Source: Occallatibacter savannae (GTDB lineage: Bacteria > Acidobacteriota > Terriglobia > Terriglobales > Acidobacteriaceae). Taken from it: 64,000 nucleotides of DNA. Shown here piece after piece: positions 39,153 to 48,010 of this stretch. The stretch spans positions 1,054,001-1,118,000 of the forward strand of contig NZ_QFFY01000001.1 in assembly GCF_003131205.1 (NCBI RefSeq), read 5' to 3'. Position numbers and translations under genes: made by a program. Positions within the stretch are counted from its first letter, which is position 1. Each line of letters opens with the position of its first letter. The notes beneath the pieces are model-generated. The model saw only the letters and a list, made by a program, of their open reading frames with translations, was not told where the DNA came from and ran no database searches.

Positions 39153-41492
39153 GTGCGCATCCTCACCCGGTACATCCTCGGCGAGATCCTCTCGTACACG
39201 CTGATCGGCTGCGCCGTATTCACCTTCATCCTCTTCATCCGCGATCTTAATCACATCCTCGAAGCCGTTGTCCGCAACAGCTCCACCTTCATCAACATTG
39301 CGGAGATCTTCGTCTTCAGCCTGCCCAACACCTTCAAAGTCACAATCCCCATGGCGGTGCTGGTCGGCATCCTCCTCGGTCTCAGCCGCCTCGCCGCCGA
39401 CAGCGAAATCATCGCGATGCGCGCCTCCGGCCTCGGCGTCTGGTACTTCGTGCGCGTCGCCTCCATCGTCGCAGTCGGCGGAACGCTTCTCGGTCTCGTC
39501 AACTCACTGTTCATAACTCCGCGCGCTAATCGCTCCATCCTCGAAATGGAGCAGGAGCTCGCCACCTCCCAAGCCTCCTTCGAAATCCAACCGCACGTCT
39601 TCTATGAAGATTTCCGGAGCGCGGTGCTCTATGTTCAACAAGTGCGCGGCGGCACCGGAGCCTCAAACTGGGACAAGGTCTTCATGGCCGACCTGTCGGA
39701 CCCCGGCAACCCCATCATCACCACTGCCGAATCCGCCACCGTCGTCAGCGACTCCTCGCAGGAACTCCTGATGCGCCTGCGCAACGGCTCGCGCCATGAA
39801 ACCGTCAGCGGCCAGCCCCAGCTATACAACGTCTCTACCTTCTCGCAGACTGATCTTCCCCTCACCCTCAGCCCGCAGAGCGAAACTCACCTCGGCCGAC
39901 TCGATACCGCAATCTATGCTCTTTCCATGCACGCGCTCATCGAGCGCACCCGCGGCCCCGACGCCAGAAGATACACGCTGGAACTACAAACGCGCTTCTC
40001 CTACCCTGCCGCTTGTCTTGTGCTGATGCTCGTCGGAGTTCCTCTCGGAGTCATCTCCCGCCGAGGGGGCAAAAGCTCCGGCCTCGTCTTCACCGTCCTG
40101 CTCGTACTCATCTATTACATCCTCTCCTACACCGGAATCGCACTAAGCCGACAGGGCAAGCTCAGCCCTTTCGTCGGTGTCTGGATGGCCAATCTGATCT
40201 TCGCCATCGCCGGCGTTTTTCTGCTCTGGCAAATGGCCAGCGGAGGGCGCGTTCTCGGCGCCATCTCAGGCTTTCTCTCGCGAACCCGTCACACTGCCGA
40301 ACCCACGGCAAGAGTCGACGGAAACCGCCTCACCAATCTCCTGGAAAAGCTTCAGCCCCGTGCCGTTCGCATCGGCTCCCGCGGCGTCTTCCCCCGCCTT
40401 CTCGATGCCTATGTCGTCCGCGAATTCCTCGGAATGTTCGTCCTCGTCCTTTCCAGCTTCGTGATGTTGATGCTCGTCTTCACCGGCTTTGAACTCGTCG
40501 GCGACATGATTCGCAATCACATTCCCATCGCTATGCTCGGCGACTACCTGTTCAACCTCGCCCCGAGCATGATCTACACCATCACGCCGCTGGCCGTACT
40601 CGTAGCCGTGCTCGTTACCTTCGGCGTCTTCAATCGCAACAGCGAAATCGTTGCAATGAAAGCCACCGGCATCAGTCTCTACCGGCTGGTCATTCCCATC
40701 GTCTCCATCGCTGCCATCCTCACCATCGCCCTCTTCGTCTTCGACAACTACTACATCCCCGGCGCAAACCGCCGGCAGGAATTCCTGCGCAGCACCATCA
40801 AAGGGCGCCCGCCGCAGACGTTCCTTCACCCGGAAGAAAAGTGGATTTTCGGCCAGTCCGGTCCCGGCGAGCCGGCCCACATCTTCTACTACCAGTTCTT
40901 CGACCGCGACGACGACGCCTTCGCGAACATCTCCGTCTTCGAGTTCAACCCGTCGACATTCGCTCTCACGCGCCGTATCTTCGCCTCACGCGCTGTGTGG
41001 GACGAAAGGACCGAGACGTGGCGCTTCTTAAACGGCTGGGTGCGCGATATCAACCCAAACAAACGCGAGTATCAGGAATTCAAGACCACCACCTTCTCAG
41101 AGATCAGCGAAGATCCCGGCTATTTCAAAAAAGAGAATCTCCAGTCTCAGGAGATGAACTTCCAGCAGCTACGCGCCTACATCCGCGATCTGCGCCAGAG
41201 CGGATTCGATACCATGCGCCTCCGTGTCGCTCTCTGGCACAAGCTTGCCTATCCCCTCATCGCCATCATCATGGCCATGCTCGCCATCCCCTTCGCGCTC
41301 TCCACGGGCCGCCGCGGATCGCTAACCGGTATCGCCGTCGCCATAGCCGTTGCCCTCGCTTACTGGGTGGTCGACGGACTTTTCGGCGCCATGGGCAACG
41401 TCAACTACCTTCCCGCTGCCCTCGCAGCATGGTCTCCCGACGTCCTCTTCGCCCTCACAGGCGGATATCTGCTCTTGCGGACGCCGACTTAG
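39153..41492 (+). CDS. lptFG: LptF-LptG fusion, LPS export permease
   Basis: LptF and LptG are normally separate proteins of about 360 residues that form the permease of the LPS extractor LptB2FG. This 779-residue protein contains two consecutive YjgP/YjgQ domains: residues 1-375 (MRILTRYILGEILSYTLIG, RASGLGVWYFVRVASIV, ARRYTLELQTRFSYPAACLVLMLVGVPLGV) and residues 405-779 (LLDAYVVREFLGMFVLVL, AMKATGISLYRLVIPIV, MRLRVALWHKLAYPLIAIIMAMLAIPFAL). A linker with ARVDGNRL lies between. The start is GTG 39153. It follows copA by 27 bp and precedes an MsbA-like exporter by 50 bp. Confidence 0.9.
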   Translation: MRILTRYILGEILSYTLIGCAVFTFILFIRDLNHILEAVVRNSSTFINIAEIFVFSLPNTFKVTIPMAVLVGILLGLSRLAADSEIIAMRASGLGVWYFVRVASIVAVGGTLLGLVNSLFITPRANRSILEMEQELATSQASFEIQPHVFYEDFRSAVLYVQQVRGGTGASNWDKVFMADLSDPGNPIITTAESATVVSDSSQELLMRLRNGSRHETVSGQPQLYNVSTFSQTDLPLTLSPQSETHLGRLDTAIYALSMHALIERTRGPDARRYTLELQTRFSYPAACLVLMLVGVPLGVISRRGGKSSGLVFTVLLVLIYYILSYTGIALSRQGKLSPFVGVWMANLIFAIAGVFLLWQMASGGRVLGAISGFLSRTRHTAEPTARVDGNRLTNLLEKLQPRAVRIGSRGVFPRLLDAYVVREFLGMFVLVLSSFVMLMLVFTGFELVGDMIRNHIPIAMLGDYLFNLAPSMIYTITPLAVLVAVLVTFGVFNRNSEIVAMKATGISLYRLVIPIVSIAAILTIALFVFDNYYIPGANRRQEFLRSTIKGRPPQTFLHPEEKWIFGQSGPGEPAHIFYYQFFDRDDDAFANISVFEFNPSTFALTRRIFASRAVWDERTETWRFLNGWVRDINPNKREYQEFKTTTFSEISEDPGYFKKENLQSQEMNFQQLRAYIRDLRQSGFDTMRLRVALWHKLAYPLIAIIMAMLAIPFALSTGRRGSLTGIAVAIAVALAYWVVDGLFGAMGNVNYLPAALAAWSPDVLFALTGGYLLLRTPT

Positions 41493-41542
41493 GCCCGCCT
41501 TCCCACCCGCCGGCATCTGCCTCAACCCCGTACAATAAAGAC

Positions 41543-43294
41543 ATGTTTCGCGACCTGGCCCCTCTGTTCGGCTACATGCGCCGCTACCGCTGGGGATACA
41601 TCTGGGGCACGCTCGCGTGTATCGCCACCAACATCGCTGCGGTGCAGGGCCCGCAAATCCTCAAGAAGGCCGTCGACGAGCTTGAGCGCGGAGTCACCCG
41701 CGAGCGCATCGTCTTCCTCGCCTGCATCTTTGTCGGCATTTATCTGATCAAGGGCGTCTTCCTCTACGCCCAGCGCTGGATCCTCATCGGCATCTCGCGC
41801 GAAATTGAATTCGATCTCCGCAACGACCTTTTCCTGCAGCTCGAACGCCAGGACGCCGGCTTCTACCAGAAGTACCGCACAGGCGACATCATGGCCCGCA
41901 TGACGAACGACCTGAATGCCGTTCGCATGCTCCTCGGGCCGGCCCTCATGTATAGCGCCAACACCGTCTTCTTCACCGTCGGCGCGCTCTTCTTCCTGCT
42001 CCGCATCAGCCCCTGGCTCACGCTCGTCGCCTGGGCGCCGATGCCTCTCGCCAGCATCCTCGTGCAGTACTTCGGCCGAAAAATCCACGACCGCTTCGAA
42101 AAGATCCAGGAGAGCTTCTCCGAAATCTCATCCCAAGCGCAGGAAAACTACACCGGCGCTCGCCTCGTCCGCGCCTTCGGACGCGAGCAGTCGCAAATGA
42201 GCCTTTTCGAAAAGCTGAACCGCCAGTACATCTCCCGCGCACAGGGACTCGTACAGCTCATGGGCATGCTCTGGCCCACCCTCGAATTCATCCTCGGTAT
42301 CGCCATGATCATCACCCTGCTTGTCGGCGGTCATGAGGTCGTCGCACATCGCATCACGCCGGGCGAGTTCGTGGCGTTCAACACCTATATGATCCTGCTC
42401 ATCTGGCCAATTATCGCCGTGGGTTGGGTCGTAAATCTCTTCCAGCGTGGCACCGCCTCCGTCAAAAGAATCGATGAGCTTCTGAACGCCAAACCCGCGA
42501 TCGATGACCGCGATGCCGATCCGAGCATCCCGACCGATGCAACCCTCCGCGGCGAAATCGAATTCCGCAACCTCAACTTCAGCTACGGCGAAACCCCGGT
42601 CCTGCAAGACGTCTCGCTGAAAGTTCCGGCCGGTTCCAGCCTTGCGATTGTCGGCCCAACCGGCTCCGGGAAGACGAGTCTGGTGAACCTGATCGCTCGC
42701 CTCTATGAGGCGCCCGAGGGCAGTCTGCTCATCGACGGCCGCCCGATCCGCCAATATCCGCTGGAGATGCTTCGGCGCAATATGGGCGTTGTCCCGCAGG
42801 AGACCTTTCTCTTCAGCGAGACCATTCGCGAAAACCTCGCCTTCGGAGTGCCCGACGCACCCCCCGAAGACCTGCTCCAGGCAGCTGACGCCGCGCATAT
42901 ACGCCGCGAATTCGAAGAGTTCCCCCAGGGCTTTGGAACTATCGTCGGCGAACGCGGCATGACCCTCTCCGGCGGCCAGAAACAGCGCTCCGCCATTGCG
43001 CGCGCTCTCGTGCGCCGACCCGCCATCCTCATCCTCGATGACGCACTCGCCAGCGTCGACACCTACACAGAAGAACGGATCCTCGGCGGCCTGCGCACCT
43101 ACTCAGAAAACGCAACCACCATCCTCATCTCCCATCGCGTCTCCACCGTCCAGAACGCAGACCAGATCGCCGTCCTCGACCACGGCCGCATCGTCGAAAT
43201 CGGTACCCATGAAGACCTGCTCGCAAAAGACGGCTACTACGCCAGCCTCTACCAGAAGCAACAGCTCGAAGAAGAACTCACCGTAGCAAGCTGA
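41543..43294 (+). CDS. ABC exporter, MsbA-like lipid flippase
   Basis: A 583-residue half-transporter. Six membrane helices fill residues 15-310, then an ATPase domain has Walker A GPTGSGKT, Q-loop VPQETFLFSETIRENL, signature LSGGQKQR, Walker B ILILDDAL (Asp-Asp rather than Asp-Glu) and the H-loop ISHRVSTV. The Walker B Asp in place of catalytic Glu suggests reduced hydrolysis in a homodimer or pairing with another half-transporter. Next to the LptFG fusion it may move lipid A (inference). ATG 41543 is used; an overlapping frame extends upstream but has no support. It is 4 bp from the convergent fliS gene. Confidence 0.87.
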   Translation: MFRDLAPLFGYMRRYRWGYIWGTLACIATNIAAVQGPQILKKAVDELERGVTRERIVFLACIFVGIYLIKGVFLYAQRWILIGISREIEFDLRNDLFLQLERQDAGFYQKYRTGDIMARMTNDLNAVRMLLGPALMYSANTVFFTVGALFFLLRISPWLTLVAWAPMPLASILVQYFGRKIHDRFEKIQESFSEISSQAQENYTGARLVRAFGREQSQMSLFEKLNRQYISRAQGLVQLMGMLWPTLEFILGIAMIITLLVGGHEVVAHRITPGEFVAFNTYMILLIWPIIAVGWVVNLFQRGTASVKRIDELLNAKPAIDDRDADPSIPTDATLRGEIEFRNLNFSYGETPVLQDVSLKVPAGSSLAIVGPTGSGKTSLVNLIARLYEAPEGSLLIDGRPIRQYPLEMLRRNMGVVPQETFLFSETIRENLAFGVPDAPPEDLLQAADAAHIRREFEEFPQGFGTIVGERGMTLSGGQKQRSAIARALVRRPAILILDDALASVDTYTEERILGGLRTYSENATTILISHRVSTVQNADQIAVLDHGRIVEIGTHEDLLAKDGYYASLYQKQQLEEELTVAS

Positions 43295-43298
43295 AAAT

Positions 43299-43748
43299 CT
43301 AGGCCGTCCAGGATCCTTCCCGCTGCGCCATCGCGAACTGCGGCATCACCCCGTCAAACTTCGACCCGGCAGGCATGCTCGCGCCGTACCCCATCGTCTC
43401 CGCCAGCGCCTGCTTCCACGCTTCGCGCACATTCCTCACGTTCGCGATCACCTGCTCGAACTTCTGCCGCGAGTTGGCCTGCGATCCCTGCAGCATCAGC
43501 GCGAACATCGCCGTATAGAACTCGGTAAGCGCCTCCGCCGGCTTCCCTCCCCGCTTGCGATCCAGCGTGACCTGCAGATGCATCACAATGTCCATCGCAC
43601 GCTTTACCGCCGCCCTTCGACGGTCGGCATCGTTCTGCTCCACTGCATCCATCGCCTCATTCATAAAGCGAACGATCCCGTCGTAGAGCGCGATGGTCAC
43701 TTCAACGGGGCTTGCGCCCTCAAGCGCGCGTGCCTGATACGAATTCAT
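43299..43748 (-). CDS. fliS: Flagellar secretion chaperone FliS
   Basis: FliS binds flagellin in the cytosol and keeps it unfolded for export. The 149-residue helical protein has the N-terminal family pattern YQARALEGASPVEVTIALYDGIVRFM (residues 3-29) and a bundle of further helices (FYTAMFALMLQGSQANS). ATG 43748 (MNSYQARAL) has AGGAG 5 bases upstream, and that site overlaps the fliD stop. This gives the usual flagellin, FliD, FliS order. Confidence 0.92.
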   Translation of the reverse strand: MNSYQARALEGASPVEVTIALYDGIVRFMNEAMDAVEQNDADRRRAAVKRAMDIVMHLQVTLDRKRGGKPAEALTEFYTAMFALMLQGSQANSRQKFEQVIANVRNVREAWKQALAETMGYGASMPAGSKFDGVMPQFAMAQREGSWTA

Positions 43749-43756
43749 CGGTCTCC

Positions 43757-45199
43757 TCATCCGTTCTGGTTGCGGTTATACCCGGTGATCGCGCTGTATA
43801 TCTCGTTCACCTGGTTGATCTGCTGCGGAATCGCCTGCAATATCTGATTGGCAAGATTTAGCTCCGTCGTAAGCCGGTCCTTCTGCGTCGCGATCATAGC
43901 GTCCTGACGATCAACATTGCCGTTCAGCGTCGTCTCCTGGCTGCTGTCCTCCTTCAGGGCCAACGCGATCGCCCCGCCGGCGGCGCTGTTCGTCCCCAGG
44001 CCATCCAGCGTCTTCATGAACTCAGAACCGAAGCTGCCCGAATCTTGAAACAGCGAAACCACCTGATCGAAGCTGCTGTTCAGCGCGGTCGTCAGCTTGT
44101 CCCCGTCCAGAGTGATCGTGCCATCCGCCGCAGGTGTCGCCTTGATTCCCAGCGCGATCAGCGAATTGATCGCATTAGACCCGAAAGATCTGCTTACTGC
44201 CGTCAGCAGGCCCTCCTGGATCTGCGCAGCCACGCCCGTTCCATACAGCGGCTCGGGCTTGCCCGCAGAGTCCTTGCCTTCCTGCGTGTTGATCGCCTTG
44301 ATCGCCGCATTGTAGTCCGTTACCAACTTCGCAATCGCCGTCTCAATGCTCGACGTGTCGTTATCGATCACCACCTGAATGCTCGGCGGCGTGACCGCTG
44401 GATCACTCGTGCCCGTCGATAGCAACTGAAACGTCACCCCCGGAATCGCATTGCTCACGGTGTTCGACGCACTCGTCACTGTCACGCCATCGACCTTCAT
44501 CGTCGCGTCGATTCCATTCTGGATCACTGCGAGCCCGAGATTCGCATGATCATCGGCGTTCGTCTTGTCTGAAAGATTTGTCGGGCTTGTCGGATTGTTC
44601 GTCGCGTCGGCAATCGTGATCTGCCCGGCGCTACCATCCGTCTTGCTCACCAGCGACAGCCGCGCCGTACCATCCGCATTCGTCAGCACGCTGGCCGTCA
44701 CCCCAAGGTTGGCGCTGTTGATGGCCGCCGACAAACCTGCGACTGTGGCGTCGCTGGACGCGTCTCCCACATTCACGGTCTTCCATTCTCCCGTGCCAAT
44801 CCTGAACGTGATGCTACCCGCGATCGTATCCGTCGCCTTCACCGCATCCGTTGCTGCCGTCGAAACCTGCGCCAGGTTCTCGACCACGACCGTGTGCGTC
44901 CCGGCCACAGCACTGGCACTTGCTGACGACAGATGCAGAACATCAGTATTCGAACTTGAACCGGTCTTGTACGCCATCGTGCCGTTGAAGTCCGTCAGCG
45001 CCTGAAGATCGGAGGTGAGTGTAGACAGTTGCGTTCCCAGACTCGACAGCGCCGCGTCCTTGCTCTGCAACGCTGTGAGCTGATCCTTCCACGGCTTCTC
45101 CACGGACTGCAAATTCGTGACAATTTGGTTCACCGTGCTGGTCACATCAAATCCCTGCCCGCTCGTCGGCGATCCAAAGTTCAGTCCAACTGCACCCAT
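43757..45199 (-). CDS. fliD: Flagellar filament cap protein FliD
   Basis: FliD caps the filament and catalyses flagellin folding at the tip. The 480-residue protein begins with a short disordered segment and then the FliD_N domain (VTSTVNQIVTNLQSVEKPWKD). The central part has surface-domain beta strands. The C-terminal FliD_C coiled region includes RQDAMIATQKDRLTTELNLANQIL and ends with IPQQINQVNEIYSAITGYN, which resembles the polymerising leg. ATG 45199 (MGAVGLNFGSP) has GGAG 8 bases upstream. It sits between fliC and fliS on the same strand. Confidence 0.93.
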   Translation of the reverse strand: MGAVGLNFGSPTSGQGFDVTSTVNQIVTNLQSVEKPWKDQLTALQSKDAALSSLGTQLSTLTSDLQALTDFNGTMAYKTGSSSNTDVLHLSSASASAVAGTHTVVVENLAQVSTAATDAVKATDTIAGSITFRIGTGEWKTVNVGDASSDATVAGLSAAINSANLGVTASVLTNADGTARLSLVSKTDGSAGQITIADATNNPTSPTNLSDKTNADDHANLGLAVIQNGIDATMKVDGVTVTSASNTVSNAIPGVTFQLLSTGTSDPAVTPPSIQVVIDNDTSSIETAIAKLVTDYNAAIKAINTQEGKDSAGKPEPLYGTGVAAQIQEGLLTAVSRSFGSNAINSLIALGIKATPAADGTITLDGDKLTTALNSSFDQVVSLFQDSGSFGSEFMKTLDGLGTNSAAGGAIALALKEDSSQETTLNGNVDRQDAMIATQKDRLTTELNLANQILQAIPQQINQVNEIYSAITGYNRNQNG

Positions 45200-45361
45200 T
45201 ACAAAGCTCCGCCTTTGTTCGCTATCAGTTTGGATTCCATCGGCTCCGCGCAAACATTAGAGCCAGCAAAGAAGCTACGCACCACCGCAAAACACAACGG
45301 AGAAGGCCGATGTCCCTGCCTTCCCCGCCGTGCTTCCCGGGTTAAAGTGAACGCCCCTCAA

Positions 45362-46825
45362 CTACTGGAGCAGCTTGGTGATCAGTTGCTGTGCCTGATT
45401 CGCCTGCGACAACGCCGCAATACCCGTCTGGCTCAGGATCTGGTACTTCGACATATCCGAAGTCGCCTGCCCGTAGTCGGTAGCTGTGACGTCATTCTCA
45501 GCGGCCAGCGTATTCGTAGACTGTGTCGTCATTACGTTGCCTACAGCAGTCAGCGTATTGATATTCGCGCCAATCGTGCCTCTCGACGCTGCGACCGTCG
45601 TGATAGCAGAGTTAATTGCGCTCAAGGCGGCCTGCGCACCAGCTGTGCTGGTCAAGTCCGTTCCCGCCAGGGAAAGAGCGCTTGAACTAGCCTGAACCAT
45701 ATCAGACGCGGAGTTGTTGTACGACTGCGAGATCGTGCCGTCCGACGTAAAGATCGCAACGCTCTGGTTGGCCTTGGCATTGACCGCCTCGGACTCGCTA
45801 ACGTTGTTGGCCGTGGAGATTGTTCCACCGGTGATCTTCATCGTGTTGCCGGAGACCGTCGCGTTGACACCAACAGCCGCAAATTGCGTATTGATTTGCG
45901 CTGCAAGTTGATGCAGATTGCCAGTTGCTGCTGCGCCAAAATTTGTGATGGCCGTTGCAGTTCCGCCGGTTGGAGTGAAGTTGAGGGCACTTGTATTGAC
46001 AGTAAGTGTGTCGTTGGCGTTCCCGACTGTCAAAGTGGAGGTTCCGCCAGCAGCTGCCGTCGGGATCTGCAGTTTGTCAACCAGGTTTGACGAGGTGCTT
46101 GTAAGCTTCGCTCCACCTGCAAGCACCAGTTGGTTACCCTGCACAGACGCGACACTTGCACCAAACTGAGAATTGATCTGCCCTGCAATCGTGCTCAATG
46201 TGTCGCTGGACTGCATGATGTATCTGCCAGTTCCGTTCGCGGCGATTGTACCTACTGTCGAGCTTGAGCCGGTGGTTCCGGAGTTGAGGAGCTTGAGCGT
46301 CATTCCGTTGTAGGTGACGTCGGCCTCACTGGCCACTCCGACAGCGCCGCCGGTGGCGCCGATATCTACAACGTCGGTGCCACTGCCAACCGTATACGCG
46401 GCATTCTTCGCAAACGTATTGATTCCGTTGTACTCCGTGTTGTTGTTGATGGTATCGATCTCAGTGAGAATCTTCTGATATTCCGAATTGGCCGCACCCA
46501 CCTGGCTCGAATTCAGCGTTCCGTTCGACGCCTCAGTGGCCAGCGTCACAGCGCGATTCAACAAGCTCGTCACCTGCGACAACGCCCCATCCGCAACCTG
46601 CAAAAAGTCCACACCTTCAGACGCATTCTTCGCCGACTGCGACAACGCCGTAGCCGATGCCTGCAGCCCATTCGCCAGCGACAGTCCCGCCGCGTCATCC
46701 GCACCCGAATTGATCCGCGATCCCGAAGAAAGCTGTTGCAGCGTCTTCGACAGCGAAGCCTGCGTATTTGCCAGATTGTTCTGCGCGTAAATTGCCGAAA
46801 TATTGTTCAGGACACCCAGTGACAT
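45362..46825 (-). CDS. fliC: Flagellin
   Basis: A 487-residue flagellin with conserved D0/D1 ends: N-terminal MSLGVLNNISAIYAQNNLAN, LSSGSRINSGADDAAGLSLA, and C-terminal LTAVGNVMTTQSTNTLAAENDV with QILSQTGIAALSQANQAQQ. The variable middle (about 190-370) is Thr/Ser/Ala-rich and beta-like. The start ATG 46825 has AGGAG 8 bases upstream. A strong sigma-28 promoter lies 120 bp upstream. It is the first of fliC-fliD-fliS; no other flagellar gene is in the window, so the cluster is split from the hook and basal body genes. Confidence 0.96.
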   Translation of the reverse strand: MSLGVLNNISAIYAQNNLANTQASLSKTLQQLSSGSRINSGADDAAGLSLANGLQASATALSQSAKNASEGVDFLQVADGALSQVTSLLNRAVTLATEASNGTLNSSQVGAANSEYQKILTEIDTINNNTEYNGINTFAKNAAYTVGSGTDVVDIGATGGAVGVASEADVTYNGMTLKLLNSGTTGSSSTVGTIAANGTGRYIMQSSDTLSTIAGQINSQFGASVASVQGNQLVLAGGAKLTSTSSNLVDKLQIPTAAAGGTSTLTVGNANDTLTVNTSALNFTPTGGTATAITNFGAAATGNLHQLAAQINTQFAAVGVNATVSGNTMKITGGTISTANNVSESEAVNAKANQSVAIFTSDGTISQSYNNSASDMVQASSSALSLAGTDLTSTAGAQAALSAINSAITTVAASRGTIGANINTLTAVGNVMTTQSTNTLAAENDVTATDYGQATSDMSKYQILSQTGIAALSQANQAQQLITKLLQ

Positions 46826-46949
46826 GCAATTTCTCCTTGTTCCGGTTGAATTGATCCAGTGAGTTCCTGCTGCGGGTGCCTGACCGAAAGCACGCGCCGA
46901 TCGCCTGCCCCGGGTCACCTTGTGGAAGGAACCACATTGCCCACTGCTT

Positions 46950-46976
46950 TCATCGGCGCACCCTGCGGGGACTTTA
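46950..46976 (-). promoter_or_regulatory. Sigma-28 (FliA) flagellin promoter
   Basis: On the minus strand TAAAGTCC (-35) is followed, 15 bases after TAAA, by GCCGATGA (-10). This matches the sigma-28 consensus TAAA-N15-GCCGATAA with one change in the -10. Transcription would begin near 46943, leaving a leader of about 118 nt before the flagellin start. Confidence 0.88.
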
Positions 46977-47064
46977 CGAAGTTTTCAAAAATCCCCAGCA
47001 ATCACCATTCCAATGCACCCGGCTCCTCGCCTCACCCAACGCAAACACACAAAGCGAAAGGCCA

Positions 47065-47081
47065 TCGTGGAACAACCACGA
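47065..47081 (-). terminator. Possible terminator after yjbQ
   Basis: TCGTGG and CCACGA pair around a 5-nt loop, followed on the minus strand by TGGCCTTTCG. It lies about 40 bp after the yjbQ stop. The U-run is weak. Confidence 0.4.
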
Positions 47082-47115
47082 CAGCCCCTTGCCGAAACAG
47101 GAATTGCGATCCTCG

Positions 47116-47547
47116 CTAGCTAATGCCCAGCACCTTCACAATCACACGCTTTCTTCGCTGCCCATCGAACTCCGCATAGAAGATCCTCTGCCACGTCCCC
47201 AGATCCAGTCGCCCGTTCGTCACGGGCAGCGTCGTCTCATGATGCAGCAGCAATGCCTTCAGATGCGCATCCCCGTTGTCCTCGCCCGTCTGATGATGCT
47301 TGTAGTCGGGCCGCTCCGGCGCCAGTTCCTCCAGCCACTTCCCGATGTCCTCGATCAACCCGCTCTCATGATCGTTCACATAGATCGCAGCCGTGATGTG
47401 CATTGGCGATACAAAGCAGAGCCCATCCTTCACGCCGCTTTTCTTCACGATCTGCTCCACCTGCTCGGTGATGTGCACCATCTCCTTCCGCTTGCGTGTC
47501 TCAAAGGTCAGGTACTCCGTGTGGCTCTTCATCTCTCCCGTCGGCAT
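47116..47547 (-). CDS. yjbQ: YjbQ family (UPF0047), secondary thiamine-phosphate synthase-like
   Basis: A 143-residue protein of the UPF0047/YjbQ family. The conserved [40 protein letters not shown] region and the metal-site [22 protein letters not shown] are present, plus the ending [23 protein letters not shown]. Members weakly replace thiamine-phosphate synthase in E. coli, but the true role is unknown. AAGGAG before ATG 47547 supports the start. It diverges from the TPR gene at 47599. YjbQ faces the flagellin promoter region on the same strand. Confidence 0.92.
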   Translation of the reverse strand: MPTGEMKSHTEYLTFETRKRKEMVHITEQVEQIVKKSGVKDGLCFVSPMHITAAIYVNDHESGLIEDIGKWLEELAPERPDYKHHQTGEDNGDAHLKALLLHHETTLPVTNGRLDLGTWQRIFYAEFDGQRRKRVIVKVLGIS

Positions 47548-47598
47548 CTCAGCACTCCTTCAGCAGCTTCCCCGTCAGCCTTTATCCTAAAGAACGTT

Positions 47599-47946
47599 GT
47601 GAGTGAAGCGAACACAGCCGCCGAAGAACTCTGCCAGCGAGCCACGGACCAACTCGCCGCGGGCGATGCACCCGCTGCCGTTGAAACTTTCCGCGCCGCC
47701 ATCGCCGCCCATCCCAACTACTTCGAAGCTCACCACGGCCTCATTCGCGCTCTCCGCGACGCCGGACGCCTCGAGCCCTCAATCGGCGCAGCGCTTGCCC
47801 TCACCGCCCTTACCCCGGACGACCCTCTCGCGCACACCGCGCTTTCTATCTCGCTGCAGCAGGCCGGCCACATCCCCGAAGCAGAAGCCGCAGCCGCCCG
47901 CGCGCGCATTCTCGAATGGAAAGCACAATTGCGATCCTCTGGCTGA
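47599..47946 (+). CDS. Small TPR protein
   Basis: A 115-residue cytosolic protein of three TPR-like helical pairs. The pattern includes AAEELCQRATDQLAAGDAPAAVETFRAAI, NYFEAHHGLIRALRDAGRLE and DPLAHTALSISLQQAGHIPEAEAAAAR, with the small residues of TPR packing. No signal peptide is visible. The start is GTG 47599, and there is no clear Shine-Dalgarno; the frame extends much further upstream without homologous content. The protein probably acts as an interaction module; partners are unknown. Confidence 0.72.
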   Translation: MSEANTAAEELCQRATDQLAAGDAPAAVETFRAAIAAHPNYFEAHHGLIRALRDAGRLEPSIGAALALTALTPDDPLAHTALSISLQQAGHIPEAEAAAARARILEWKAQLRSSG

Positions 47947-48010
47947 CACCCCCAAAAGCGTGCCGCTATCCTTCGCTCCGAATCAAGTTGGGTGAATCAA
48001 ACCATCGAGA

